A stretch of 64,000 nucleotides of DNA from LMUY01 sp965199105 (GCA_965199105.1 CBDAQO010000002.1:930001-994000); one strand, 5' to 3'; shown: positions 1 through 9,573, counted from the stretch's first letter. Made by a program: numbers and translations. The notes: generated by a model from the letters alone, not told the origin.

Positions 1-3000
1 CCTGCCATTCCCGACCAGCTGCCGGTCATCGCCGCCGTAGCTATCTGGTCGACGCCGCGCTTCACGAGCGCCCGGTCCACCTGCTTGCAGCGCTCGAGGT
101 AGTGCTCGACGAACGCCCTGTGCTCGAACGGGAAACGGTGGCGCGACAAGCGGGCCAGGCATCCCATCCACTCCAGATCCGTGGAGCCGGCCCCGTCCAA
201 CAGGTCCTGGAGGAAGCCGACCGTGGCAGGGCTGTTCACGTCGAACAGCGAGGCGAACAGCCTCGGTGCCAGCCGGCGCGCGCCGCCCGGGCCCGCCCCG
301 CGCAGCCTTAGCCAGTCCCACCCGAGACGCAGCAGCGCCGAAGCGCCGGGCGACGCGTCCAGCCCGAGGCAGCTTCCCCCGCCGGGGCCGCCATGGAACG
401 GCATGGCGTCGTAGCGGTCGGCGTCCAGGGCCTTGTCAGCCATCCCGAACAGGAAGGCGCTGAGCCGCTCCGGATGGCTCTGCGCCAGCTGCCGCAACAG
501 CTTGGTGCCCCCGTGGCCGCCTATCCGGGTCAGTGTTGCCATGCGGCCCAGGAGGGCTTGCACGGCCTCGTCGTCCAGGCACTCCGCGACGCGCCGCCGC
601 CCGGATAGGAGGTCCGCCACCCTCTCGACCAGACCCGGATGGATGTCGATACGGACCTCAAGGGCCATGCGGACGATCTCGCGCGGCTCAAGCCGCCACG
701 AGTTCAGGGACCAGAGCGCGGCATGGGCAACGGTAGCATCGTCCGATGCGAGCGCCGCCTGGAGGAGATCGGCATCCTCGCCGGACTGCTCGCGCCGCAA
801 CCGGCCGAGCGCTTCCGCTACGGCACCGCGGATAGCCGGCTCCGTCGACGACAACGCCCGTGCGGCGAGCGGCCGCCCTTCGCAGGGCACTCGGTCGAGG
901 AGCGCTCCGATCGCAAGCCCTAGGAACGGCAGCAGCCGGGAACGCGCGTCGCCAAGGGCCTCGGCCGCGACCGCGCGGGCTGCGTCCAGGTTTTCGTCCA
1001 CCAAACGGCGGAGGAGATCGAACCCGTTGGCAGCCCGGATTCCGGCACGCTCCAGCTCGGCGAGGCGGGAGTCGATCTCGGCGCAGAGCTCTTCGGCCCT
1101 CGGGAAGGCCGATACGAGCTCCGCGACGAGAGACCCGATCCAGTCCTGGTCGTCCGGCCAAACCTCGTAAGCGGCCTGTCCCAAGTACTTCCGCTCCGAC
1201 CCGTCCGCCAGGGCCGCGGCCAACCTGAACGAGAGATCGCCTGGGAAGGCCGAGAGGACTCTTCTCGCCGCTTCGGTCACCGGACCGGATCCGTAATGCG
1301 CATGCCACGACAGCGCACTCGCGAGCCCTATGAGGGTAGTGCCCGCCAGCCTGCCACGTTCCGCCGCGGCAGCTGCCTTCGAGACGGTGCCTAGGAACTC
1401 GGCCTCGTATTGCGCCGACAGCTCGGCAGGCGCGTCCGCCGGGAACCTAAGCGCGTTCTGGAGGAACGTCGCCGCCCGGAACGCCACCTTCGGATCGTCG
1501 TGCTCCAGCAGCTGCGAGACCAGGCCGACGACGCGCCGTCGCAGGCGCGCGACCGCGCCGTGATTCACGAGCCGCAGGTCCCAAGCTGCCGACCGCCCCC
1601 TCCAGCGCACGCTGGTCAGTTCGACCGCAAGGAGCGGCTCGAGCGCTTCCAGCGGATCGTGGCGCCGGGACCAAGCCCCAGGTTCATTGAGCAGCCCTAC
1701 GAGGAAGTCAGCGACGTCTTCTACGAAGCTAACCGGCTTGTGCTCGCTGTAGCCCGCGAGATCCTTGAGCGCCTGCAACGGCCGACCCGGGCCCCCGTCG
1801 GGTCGCTCGTCGTCCCGGCCGAGGAGCCAGAGCAGCCGGAGCGTTTCCGCCTGGTGCGCCGGGTCGTAGGCGACGCGCTTCACGATCTCGACCAAGCCGT
1901 CCGGCTCCTGCCCGGCGTCGAGCCGTGCCTGCACGAAGCGGAGCGCCTGCGCAGGCTGGTAGATTGCGACTAACGCTACCGCCCTTGCGTCCACCCAGGT
2001 GTCGCGTCCGGGCTCGCTGAGGGCCGCCCACACCGGGGCGAGCAGGTCGCTCCGCGAGGGGTCGCCCCCGCTAAGCCGCCAATCCAGCCGCCCGAGGTTC
2101 ACCAGCACCTCGCCTAGCTTCCCTGGACCGGCAAGACGGACCAGGTCGAGCGCCGCGCGCGTCAGCTTTCCGTCCGCGCCGAGGAAGCCGCGCTCGACGA
2201 CGAAGTCGCCGAGCAAGTCCGGCATGAGCCGCCAAAGCCGCCCGCGCCTGTAAATCACCCCGCCGTCCGCCAGGAGCTTGAGCCCGCGCGCCACCTCGGC
2301 GGGGGTCGCGGCGTGGAGGGCGCCGACCATTGATGGCAGCTGCGGGTCGTCGACGTCGAACGGCTGCACAAGGGCGAGCACGCCCAGCGCGGCTTGGAGC
2401 AGCGGCTCCTCGGCAGGCGAGCCGAGGCGCCCGGCGATCGCGTCCGAGAACCTAGAAAGGATGACCTGCCTGAAGCTTTCGTCGCCGGGAGCAAGCTCCA
2501 GCGGCTTTGGCACGGTCGCGAGGACGCGGGCCGCCATGACCGCAACGAGCGGGCTGTCCGAAGCCCCGGCGATCGCGTCGGCCGCATCGCGGGGCGCCCC
2601 GAACGCCTCGAGTACCCCCGCGGCGAGCAAAGCCAAGGCGTCCCGCCGGGGCGGATTCAACCTCATGCGGAAGGGTTCTACGATGCCGGACCTGCAGAGC
2701 TCGTTCCTGATCCTCTGCTCGGCATACGGGCGGGTCGCGAGCAGAAGGGTCGCGAAGTTTTGGGGGTCGGCGGCGAACTCGTAGACCACCCCGAGCCCGT
2801 CGCGGTCGTGCGCGTCGTCCACGACCAGCAACTTGCGGCCGGCGCCGAGCTCTTCGAGGTCGGGCCGGCCGGGCTCGCCCGACGAGGAAACGAATCGGAC
2901 GGCAGAAAAGGAGCGCGACCCGGCCAGCCGGAGCGCTGCCTCCTTCAAAATCCTTGTCTTGCCTATCCCGCCTGGCCCTACGAGCAGGGCGGCTGGGCAG

Positions 3001-3827
3001 CCGTCCACACGTAGCTGCGAGACGAGCCGCTCGACGTCTGCGTCGCGGCCCGCAAGCGGCCAGTCGTGGCTGATCGCCGCCCTCGGTCCCCGGAACGGCG
3101 CGAAGTACTCGTCCGCGGTGAGCCACGGCCCCGGGCCGCCGTGCCCGAGGAACGCGACCGCTTGGTTCGGAAAGTACCGGCGGACCAATCGCCGCTGGCA
3201 GTCTGGGGCGAGCTTCCTAACCTTTCGGCTGATGTCTTGCCTGTCCCAAAGGGTCCAGCCCGGGTGCTTGGCCACCTCGTCGGCCGCGGCCGGGCTAGCG
3301 ATGCGGCTGAGCACTAGGAAGGCGCGTCGCGCCTCCCGAGCGTGGCAATGAATCGCCTCCAGCACGTCGCGCGGCCCGAATCGCTGGACCCTCTTGCACT
3401 GGAACGTCCAGGAAGTACCGTCCTCGAACCTGGCGACCACGTCGGCGCCTTCCTGCTCGTGCCCCGACGTGCCCTGCTGGCGGACCTCTGCCTCCGGATG
3501 TAGCGCCTCCACGAGGTCCGCTGTGAACTGCTCGAAGACCGCCGGGCGGAGCGCGTCCAAGGGAAGCAGCGGAAGCCCATCCCCTGGGGCGTCGACGGCG
3601 TAGCCGGCAAGTTTGCTCAGCGCCTCGGCATCCATGCGGATGGCATCCGCCAGTCCCGCTAATTGCGCGATCGACGGCCGATGCGTCCCTGCCTCCCAGC
3701 GGCTAACCGTCTGCTGCTTAAGCCCCAATACGGCAGCAAGCTCCGACTGCTTGAGCCGCGAGGCCGCCCTGGCCGCAGTTAACTGCCTTGCTAACTCGGA
3801 GTATTGCCCGTCTCGTTTGCTCGCCAT
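1..3827 (-). CDS. Giant HTH-nuclease-STAND NTPase protein (3' end beyond window)
   Basis: The minus-strand frame from the ATG at 3827-3825 stays open to base 1, giving 1,275 codons with no stop. In order: an XRE helix-turn-helix (about residues 10-65, KQQTVSRWEAG near the recognition helix); a restriction-endonuclease-like Mrr-type domain (about 85-190) with D129 and Q143-C-K145 matching the D...(E/Q)xK catalytic pattern; a P-loop NTPase with Walker A GPGGIGKT (K290) and Walker B LLVVDD (D337/D338), as in STAND ATPases; then about 850 residues of Leu/Ala-rich helical-repeat sequence. Known family logic: STAND proteins use the repeat tail as sensor and the N-terminal domain as effector, as in Avs and bNACHT antiphage proteins. 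I infer a DNA-cleaving defence protein whose HTH may control its own gene. The C-terminus is outside the window. Low-GC-free codon use resembles its neighbours. Confidence 0.85.
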   Translation of the reverse strand, partial: MASKRDGQYSELARQLTAARAASRLKQSELAAVLGLKQQTVSRWEAGTHRPSIAQLAGLADAIRMDAEALSKLAGYAVDAPGDGLPLLPLDALRPAVFEQFTADLVEALHPEAEVRQQGTSGHEQEGADVVARFEDGTSWTFQCKRVQRFGPRDVLEAIHCHAREARRAFLVLSRIASPAAADEVAKHPGWTLWDRQDISRKVRKLAPDCQRRLVRRYFPNQAVAFLGHGGPGPWLTADEYFAPFRGPRAAISHDWPLAGRDADVERLVSQLRVDGCPAALLVGPGGIGKTRILKEAALRLAGSRSFSAVRFVSSSGEPGRPDLEELGAGRKLLVVDDAHDRDGLGVVYEFAADPQNFATLLLATRPYAEQRIRNELCRSGIVEPFRMRLNPPRRDALALLAAGVLEAFGAPRDAADAIAGASDSPLVAVMAARVLATVPKPLELAPGDESFRQVILSRFSDAIAGRLGSPAEEPLLQAALGVLALVQPFDVDDPQLPSMVGALHAATPAEVARGLKLLADGGVIYRRGRLWRLMPDLLGDFVVERGFLGADGKLTRAALDLVRLAGPGKLGEVLVNLGRLDWRLSGGDPSRSDLLAPVWAALSEPGRDTWVDARAVALVAIYQPAQALRFVQARLDAGQEPDGLVEIVKRVAYDPAHQAETLRLLWLLGRDDERPDGGPGRPLQALKDLAGYSEHKPVSFVEDVADFLVGLLNEPGAWSRRHDPLEALEPLLAVELTSVRWRGRSAAWDLRLVNHGAVARLRRRVVGLVSQLLEHDDPKVAFRAATFLQNALRFPADAPAELSAQYEAEFLGTVSKAAAAAERGRLAGTTLIGLASALSWHAHYGSGPVTEAARRVLSAFPGDLSFRLAAALADGSERKYLGQAAYEVWPDDQDWIGSLVAELVSAFPRAEELCAEIDSRLAELERAGIRAANGFDLLRRLVDENLDAARAVAAEALGDARSRLLPFLGLAIGALLDRVPCEGRPLAARALSSTEPAIRGAVAEALGRLRREQSGEDADLLQAALASDDATVAHAALWSLNSWRLEPREIVRMALEVRIDIHPGLVERVADLLSGRRRVAECLDDEAVQALLGRMATLTRIGGHGGTKLLRQLAQSHPERLSAFLFGMADKALDADRYDAMPFHGGPGGGSCLGLDASPGASALLRLGWDWLRLRGAGPGGARRLAPRLFASLFDVNSPATVGFLQDLLDGAGSTDLEWMGCLARLSRHRFPFEHRAFVEHYLERCKQVDRALVKRGVDQIATAAMTGSWSGMA

Positions 3828-3835
3828 CCGCACAC

Positions 3836-3860
3836 GCTAGATGTGTGTGTTCATTCTAGC
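3836..3860. promoter_or_regulatory. Candidate operator: GCTAGA-N13-TCTAGC inverted repeat before the HTH-STAND gene
   Basis: Perfect 6-bp arms (3836-3841 and 3855-3860) lie 8 bp upstream of the start codon at 3827. The upstream arm overlaps a minus-strand TAGAAT that could act as a -10 box. The downstream protein begins with an XRE-type DNA-binding domain, so autoregulation is the simplest reading. This is inference from position and symmetry only. Confidence 0.45.
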
Positions 3861-4049
3861 AAGGTCGGACGTGTTGACTGATTGCCTTGCTTGATAGGGT
3901 GCTAGCCCTTCTCGACGGCTGCGTCGGCCCGGAAATCGACCTAGCACAGCTCGGCGGCTCCTAGGGTTTCTGAGGCGGCTCGGCGGGCAGGCTTTCAAGG
4001 TCCACGATTTTTCGTCCGGCAGGTGCAACAGGATCTCTTCGCGGCCCGA

Positions 4050-5457
4050 TGTTGATAAGGAGGAAAAAGGCGCCTACTCCACGGCCCGTGTCTGCGGCGC
4101 GGGCCGCCCCCGGGGCAGGGCCGTTCGCTGCACACCGCACTTTGATTGCCCTGAGGCAGCCCGGCGAACTGCACCCTGCCGCGGACCGCGAACGCCGCCT
4201 CGCAATGCACGGCGCTGTCAAAACGGCCCTCTGCCAGGTCGCGCGCTGCCTGCCGCTGCCAGTCCACCTTTTGGCGCGTCACCTTGGTAGTCTCGGCCGC
4301 CCCGTGCGCCTTGCGCAGCTCGGTAAGCAGCCCGCCCCGCTCAATGCTGGCGAGCTGGCGATCGTCGCCGGCGAGGATGACCTTGGCGCCGGCCGACTTC
4401 GCCTCAGTCAGCAACTCACCGGTCACGCGGCTGTCCAGCATCGCCGCTTCGTCCACCACCACGACTGTGCGCCGGTTCCAGCTCGTGCGGCCGTTCGTCA
4501 GCGCAAAACGGGCGGCATGGACCGTGCCCGCCTCGCGGAACCCGTCCGCTTTCAGGTCCTGCGCCACGCCGTTGGTAGGGGGCCAATCCCACGATACGGT
4601 AACCCGCCGCCTCGTGCGCCTCGCGCACCGTCGCCAGCGTGTAGCTTTTGCCCGTGCCGGCCCGGCCCTGATCAACTTCAACCCGCCCGCACCGACTGCA
4701 TGCTCGAACGCCGCGCGCTGGTCCTCGCGCAAGGTGCGCGTGGCAAGTGCCGAATTTTGGTATCGGGCTTTCCACGCCCTGGTGGTGCCGCGCGCCAGCC
4801 ACGGCCGATGTGCTCGCGGGGGTGCGCCGCCGTGGCGTCCACGCGCAACGCGATGCCGTGCTTGTGAAAGTAGCGGTCCTGGTGCGCCCGCCATGTCTCG
4901 CCCCAGGCCTCGGCATCCGTCACCAGGGTGCGAGGACCGGCGCGGCGCACTTCGGGGTCAAAGTCGCGTGCCTTCTTGGCGGCGAGATGGTCACCCTCGA
5001 TCCGCCGCGTGGCGATCAGCAGGTGGGGGTGCCAGTTGGTGTGGTCGCTGCCGGTGCCCTCGGCGCAGGCGCCCTCCCTTCCCCGCGTTCCTTGTGCGGC
5101 GCGTGCACGTCGAGTTGCACGGCGAGGCCCTTGGACACGAAGTTTCGATCCGGTCTTCAGTCGAGAGCACCCGCTCGGCCGGCAGCGCCAGCACGATCTT
5201 GCGGGCGACCCGGGCGTCCTTGCGGCGCTCCGCCGCCTCCGCCGCGTTCCACAACACTGCGCAGTCGGAGAACCGGGCGTCGGCGCCTCCGGCAACAGCA
5301 CCTCGTAGTGTTCGGGCGCATCGCGGTGGCGGAAGTGGAACAGCTCGCCGGTGCGCTCGGCCGTAATCGCCTCGCGGGCGTTGTAGGACGCCGAGCGCAC
5401 GGCGTTGCCGCCGGAAGCGCGGGACAGATAACGGGCATGGGCAAAGGCTATGGCCAT
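4050..5457 (-). pseudogene. traA: Decayed TraA-type conjugative relaxase/helicase
   Basis: Pieces of one MobA/TraA relaxase are spread over three minus-strand frames. The N-terminus from ATG 5457 reads MAIAFAHARYLSRASGGN and continues through SASYNAREAI and FRHRDAPEHYEVLLPE; the frame then shifts near 5290. The Mob segment with HTNWHPHLLIATRRI (histidines of the relaxase metal site) follows at about 5060-4900. A helicase part has Walker A GRAGTGKS near 4640 and a RecD-like block VVVVDEAAMLDSR and VILAGDDRQLASIERGG at 4470-4330. Similarity fades near 4200-4050. Several frameshifts and a lost C-terminus (intact TraA proteins exceed 900 residues) make it non-functional. It indicates past residence on a conjugative plasmid or integrative element. 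The left boundary is approximate. Confidence 0.8.
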
Positions 5458-5598
5458 GGCCATGGCGTGCCAGGAAGCTAGCCCGGTATGCTGACTACCT
5501 TCAAGCCGCGTTGCACAGCAACGCATGTTGCGTCTGCACCACTCCACTACGCTACAGGCTCAGAACCCGCTGACGCGGTGGCTCCTCGCTGGTATCGG

Positions 5599-5982
5599 AT
5601 GGCTATGCCCAGACAGAACATCGCATCCGGCTATGCCTACGAGGATGAATACGGCTACTCGCGCGCCGTCAGGGTCGGCAACCAAGTGTTCGTCTCCGGT
5701 ACGACCGCCAGGCCACCCCACCTCATCGGGGACGCTTATGAGCAAGCCAAGGCGGTCCTGTTGATCGTGGAAGAGGCGCTCGCCCAAGCCGGTGCGGCCC
5801 TGTGCCACGTTGTCCGCACCGTCGTGTACGTCGTGGACATGGACGATGCCCCGCTCGTTGCCCGTGCCCATGCCGAGACGTTTGGCCAGGTCCGGCCAGC
5901 CAGCACGCTCGTGCAGGTCGCCGCCCTCACGCCACCTATGGCGCGGGTCGAAGTCGAAGCGAGCGCCATCGTCGAAGACTGA
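5599..5982 (+). CDS. RidA/YjgF/UK114 family protein
   Basis: A 127-residue protein starting MAMPRQNIASG. It has the RidA layout: an N-terminal GNQVFVSGTT strand, a central helix (AKAVLLIVEEALAQAGA) and the C-terminal PPMARVEVEASAIV strand. Canonical RidA proteins deaminate reactive enamines/imines made by PLP enzymes; the Arg needed for that is normally in a C-terminal R(V/A)xVE block, and PPMARVEVEA carries an arginine there. An in-frame open stretch runs upstream to 5488, but its residues do not look like the family, so I place the start at 5599 (5605 is also possible). A truncated GlxA-like regulator gene follows 35 bp downstream on the same strand. Confidence 0.82.
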   Translation: MAMPRQNIASGYAYEDEYGYSRAVRVGNQVFVSGTTARPPHLIGDAYEQAKAVLLIVEEALAQAGAALCHVVRTVVYVVDMDDAPLVARAHAETFGQVRPASTLVQVAALTPPMARVEVEASAIVED

Positions 5983-6017
5983 CGCGCAACGACAACCTGT
6001 TGGAGAGGACGGCATGA

Positions 6018-6791
6018 GGCTTCGGGATTACCGTGGAACCTTGCCCGCCTTCCGATGTGGACACCCTGGTCGTGCCGGGCGGTCCCGGCGTACACGCCAT
6101 CAGAAGAAATCCGGCCTGGCTGACGGTCATGGTTGAGATAGCCGGGCGCTCCGGCCGTGTCTGCTCCGTCTGTACGGGAGCCTTTCTGATAGCGGCCGCA
6201 GGCTTGCTGGATGGCCGCCGGGCTGTGACGCACTGGCGATCCTGCGACCTCCTAGCCTCGGACTATCCCCGCGTCGTCGTTGATGCAGACCCCATCTTCA
6301 TCGAGGATGGAAAGTACTGGACCACAGCGGGCGTCACTGCCGGCATTGACCTGACACTCGCGCTGATTGAACGCGATCATGGTGCCGCCCTCGCATCCCG
6401 GGTGGCTCGGCGGCTCGTAGTACTGATGCGGCGGTCAGGCGGCCAAAAGCAGTTCAGTGAAACGCTGGCCTTGCAGAGCAAGGATGCGGCACCGTTCGAA
6501 GGGCTGTTGCTGGCCGTCGCAGCCCATCCCGCCCGCGACTGGTCGGTGGAGGCGATGGCCGCCGCCGTAGGGCAGAGTCCACGGAATTTCCACCGCCGCT
6601 TTAAGGCCGCGACCCGGACCACGCCGGCACAGGCGGTTGAGCGCGTCCGGGCGGAGATGGCGCGCGCGCTGCTTCAAACCACTGGACTACGCATGGGCGA
6701 AATCGCGGCTCGGAGCGGTTTCATGACCGAGGCCAGGCTGCACCGCGCAGTCGCCCGACATTATGGAAAGGTGGGGAGAGATGGTGTCTAG
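6018..6791 (+). pseudogene. 5'-truncated GlxA-type AraC regulator (DJ-1/PfpI + HTH)
   Basis: About 258 codons encode the second half of a DJ-1/PfpI-like domain (DVDTLVVPGGPGV, VCSVCTGAFLIAAAGLLDGRRAVTHW) followed by an AraC-type double HTH (about the last 95 residues, RNFHRRFKAATRTTPAQ). Family members are about 310-330 residues; the first 60 or so are missing. Coding similarity begins directly after an in-frame TGA (6015-6017), and no ATG exists in this frame; GTG 6033 is the only early start. An RBS-like GGAGAGG (6002-6008) sits before an ATG at 6014 in a different frame, which looks like the old start region joined by deletion to the middle of the gene. The HTH could still be made from GTG 6033, so residual function cannot be excluded. 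Confidence 0.75.
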
Positions 6792-6928
6792 TTGTGCGCC
6801 AGGGCTCGTTTAAGGACAGCCACAGACGGCCTTGGATACCGTAGGATTGGTGAATTTTGATGCCGGGCTACGGCCGCAGTTGGTGGGTAGCAGCTGCATG
6901 CCAGTGGCCGGGCAAATATTCTGCTCCG

Positions 6929-7450
6929 TCAATCTCCTGAGTGTGCAGGAAAGGGACGACTCAGTTCTCCGAGCGCCGCTCCGTCTAACCGATAGAATAT
7001 CTTCTCGGCGTTCATGACCGCACCAAGCCGGTCGTAGAAGGACCGGGCGGCAGCATTGTCCTTGGTCGTCACCCAGTCGACCCGGCTAAAACCACGCTCG
7101 AGAGCCGTGTTTGCTATATATCTCATCATGACTCTGCCAATCCCCAGTTTCCGAGCAGAAGTCGTAACGAACAACTCTTTGAGGTAAAAGCCCGGAGCGA
7201 TGCCTGGGCCCGGATAGGTACTAACGAGTGCAAAGCCAGAGACACGGCCCTCAACCTCGGCAACGAAAATCTCGAAATTCGATGGACGTTCCTGTATCTG
7301 CTGCAGCACCATGCTGGCCTCCTGCAACGGCTGATGGTGAAACTCCTGCAGTTCCCTGAACAGAGATGCCATCTGTGCCTCATCCCTTGGTTCGGCACTG
7401 CGGCACAGAACCTCGGGCGCTCCATCGGACCGACTCCTTTCATTCAACAT
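6929..7450 (-). CDS. GNAT family N-acetyltransferase
   Basis: 173 residues. The acetyl-CoA binding motif A is clear: LKELFVTTSARKLGIGRVMMRYI, with the R/Q-x-x-G-x-G/A pattern in ARKLGIG. It is followed by the motif B region (RVDWVTTKDNAAARSFYDRLGA) typical of GNAT folds. The substrate cannot be read from sequence; the aminoglycoside or amino-acid acetyltransferase subfamilies are equally possible. The start at 7450 gives a normal family length. It stands alone between the GlxA fragment and the asd-like gene, which reads the same way but 150 bp away. Confidence 0.82.
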   Translation of the reverse strand: MLNERSRSDGAPEVLCRSAEPRDEAQMASLFRELQEFHHQPLQEASMVLQQIQERPSNFEIFVAEVEGRVSGFALVSTYPGPGIAPGFYLKELFVTTSARKLGIGRVMMRYIANTALERGFSRVDWVTTKDNAAARSFYDRLGAVMNAEKIFYRLDGAALGELSRPFPAHSGD

Positions 7451-7604
7451 TTCAGTCTCTGAACTGGTGATCCGGCCATCGTAGACACCATGCCTTTGAG
7501 CGAGAGCCCCGTCCTTTTATGTCCGGTTAGTCGAAGGGGGACCATCATAGCCGATTATTTGCCTGACCTTCGTTTAACAGACCTACACGCTTATGGGCGT
7601 CACA

Positions 7605-8666
7605 TCAGAGTCCGAGCAGTCTTTCCGCGATCTGCACCGCGTTAAGCGCCGCGCCTTTTAGCAACTGGTCTCCGGCCACGAACAAGGCCAGCGAGCGGCC
7701 GGACGGGTCCCCCAGATCGCGCCGGATGCGCCCCACCAGCACGTCGTCCTGTCCCGAGGCGTCAGACGGCATGGGGAAGCAGTTGGCAGCCCGGTCGTCC
7801 ACCACGCGCAGTCCCGGTGCCGCTGCCAGCAAGGCACGGGCCCCGTCAGGCGTCACTTCCTCGTCGAACTCTACCGTGACCGCCATGGCATGCGCGCGCA
7901 GCACGGGAACGCGGATGCAGGTGATGCCGATGGGGAGTGGGGGCACGTCCAAAATGCGCCTTATCTCGGCGATGACCTTAAGCTCTTCCCCGTTGTAGCC
8001 CGTTTCTGGATCCACGTCGGCGTTGTGACTGAACAAGTTGAAGGCATATGGGTGCGGCAGCACGGTGGGCGTGAATGCCTCACCGGCGAGGAAGGCGGCC
8101 GTGGACAGGCGCAGCTCCTCCATTGCCGCCGCTCCGGCGCCGGACGCCGCCTGGTAGGTGGCCACGTGTAGCCGGCGGATTGAGTGAGTGCGGTGCAGGG
8201 GAGCGAGTGCAACCACGGCGATGGCAGCCACGCAGTTCGGGTTGGCGACGATGCCCCGGTGCCCCGCCAACGCCCCCGCGTTCACCTCCGGCACCACCAG
8301 CGGCACCTCTGGGTCCATGCGGAAAGCGGACGAGTTGTCCACCACCACGGCTCCAGCCCGCACAGCAATGGATGCATACCGCTTGGACACGTCGCTGCCT
8401 GCGGAGAACAGGGCCAGGTCCACGCCCGCGAAGCTGTCCTCGGTCAATGGTTCGACCGGGATTTCCCGCCCCTGGAAGGCCAGGGTGCGCCCGGCAGAGC
8501 GCGGCGACGCCAGCAGCCGCAGCGCGCGGAGCGGGAAACCGCGTGCATGGAGGCAGCGCAGCAACTCGATGCCCACGGCCCCAGTCGCGCCGACGATGGC
8601 CACAACAGGCGCGGCGGCCCCGGCGGTGCGGGAAGGCAGGGGGATGGGCTGGTTGGTGTCCGGCAT
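7605..8666 (-). CDS. asd: Aspartate-semialdehyde dehydrogenase
   Basis: 353 residues. It catalyses the NADPH-dependent reduction of aspartyl phosphate to aspartate semialdehyde in lysine, threonine, methionine and diaminopimelate synthesis. The Rossmann glycine motif GATGAVG is at 26-32 and the catalytic cysteine is C145 in ANPNC. The later segments YQAASGAG, FNLFSHNADVD and PIGITCIRVPVLRAH match the substrate-binding and dimerisation regions. Start chosen at ATG 8666, with GGAAG eight bases upstream; the frame is open further upstream but not family-like. A core biosynthetic gene among accessory genes suggests a second copy, perhaps exchanged laterally, or a chromosomal location. Whether another asd exists cannot be seen here. 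Confidence 0.9.
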   Translation of the reverse strand: MPDTNQPIPLPSRTAGAAAPVVAIVGATGAVGIELLRCLHARGFPLRALRLLASPRSAGRTLAFQGREIPVEPLTEDSFAGVDLALFSAGSDVSKRYASIAVRAGAVVVDNSSAFRMDPEVPLVVPEVNAGALAGHRGIVANPNCVAAIAVVALAPLHRTHSIRRLHVATYQAASGAGAAAMEELRLSTAAFLAGEAFTPTVLPHPYAFNLFSHNADVDPETGYNGEELKVIAEIRRILDVPPLPIGITCIRVPVLRAHAMAVTVEFDEEVTPDGARALLAAAPGLRVVDDRAANCFPMPSDASGQDDVLVGRIRRDLGDPSGRSLALFVAGDQLLKGAALNAVQIAERLLGL

Positions 8667-8908
8667 GGCAATCTTCCGTGTGTTGGGCCGGAAGGAGCGG
8701 GGCGGGTGCATCCGGCGGCCCCGTCTGCAATCCGGCGGGGCCTTCGGGGTTATGCTGCGGCAGTCACCGCGCACGCACCGAACGACGCCCCGCCGAGGCG
8801 GTCGTCTTGGAGGTGCGCTTTGTGATGAACAGCATGAGCACGAAACTTACATACGTGTCGCAACCAACATGCGTCAACGGGAACAGGGTGAGGAGTTGAA
8901 GTCAGGCC

Positions 8909-9406
8909 CTAAACAATCCAGGGTAGATCGGTGTCGCCGGTCGTCTGACCGGCGGCTGTCAGCATCGCGTGCGCCTGGCCGCGATGGTGCGTTTGGTGAT
9001 TGAACAGATGCATGACCAGCAGCGTGCGGGGCTTGGTCGTCTCGCGGTTTGAAATGCCGCTAAGCCACGTGAGGTCGTCCTGGAGCCAGGCTTCCGACAC
9101 GCCATGTGCCCAGCTTGCAAGCCTCGCATCCATCTCGACCCGGCGCTGCGTAAGGTCGCCGAAATCGGCCACCATCGTCGTGCTCTCTGCCCCGGGAACC
9201 GGCGGCTTCGACCCGGCGCCAAAGCGCGACAGCCACATCTGGTCGCCCCAGAGAAGGTGGTTGAACGTGCGGTGGATCGAGCCGAAGAAGGCGCCGCGGT
9301 CGCGTCGGCGTTCATCGTCCGATAGGCGGCCAGCGGCCGTGTAAAGGCGACGGTTCATCTCTGCATTGTAAGCGGCCATGCACCGCACGTAGTCCGGCGT
9401 AATCAT
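8909..9406 (-). CDS. DinB family protein
   Basis: 165 residues with the DinB/YfiT four-helix-bundle pattern: the first metal-ligand histidine in TFNHLLWGDQMWLSRF and the paired histidines in HLFNHQTHHRGQAHAML. The family holds a metal (usually Ni or Zn) and includes thiol-dependent transferases; the substrate here is unknown. The last 120 bp of this gene (8913-9036) are nearly duplicated in inverted orientation at 16273-16396, where they form part of a chimeric pseudogene. No operon partner: an asd-like gene lies 240 bp downstream and IS1182 copy 1 lies 167 bp upstream. Confidence 0.85.
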   Translation of the reverse strand: MITPDYVRCMAAYNAEMNRRLYTAAGRLSDDERRRDRGAFFGSIHRTFNHLLWGDQMWLSRFGAGSKPPVPGAESTTMVADFGDLTQRRVEMDARLASWAHGVSEAWLQDDLTWLSGISNRETTKPRTLLVMHLFNHQTHHRGQAHAMLTAAGQTTGDTDLPWIV

Positions 9407-9517
9407 TCTGCCTCCCGTCCGACCTTAAACTCCGACCCCACCACACTGGTGGCGCCTGATCTCCTACACCGAACCGCTGGGATAAAATTTATGCACTTTG
9501 CAGCACCGCAAAAGTGC

Positions 9518-9540
9518 GTTTTGGCCGTAGCAGCCAAAAC
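9518..9540. other. Perfect hairpin GTTTTGGC-N7-GCCAAAAC
   Basis: Eight-base arms around a seven-base loop, located 33 bp left of IS1182 copy 1 in a 167-bp gene-free gap. No U-run follows, so it is not an obvious intrinsic terminator. It could be a remnant of an older element or a protein-binding site. Confidence 0.3.
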
Positions 9541-9573
9541 AGGCAACGAGCGGCCCCCTGTTCGCCAAGGGTC

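Noticed and set aside
433..1170. Long plus-strand frames at 433-1170 and 1410-1973
   Set aside because: They lie opposite the 1-3827 minus-strand gene, whose frame is open throughout and carries recognisable domains; the plus-strand translations are Arg/Ser/Ala-rich and domain-free.
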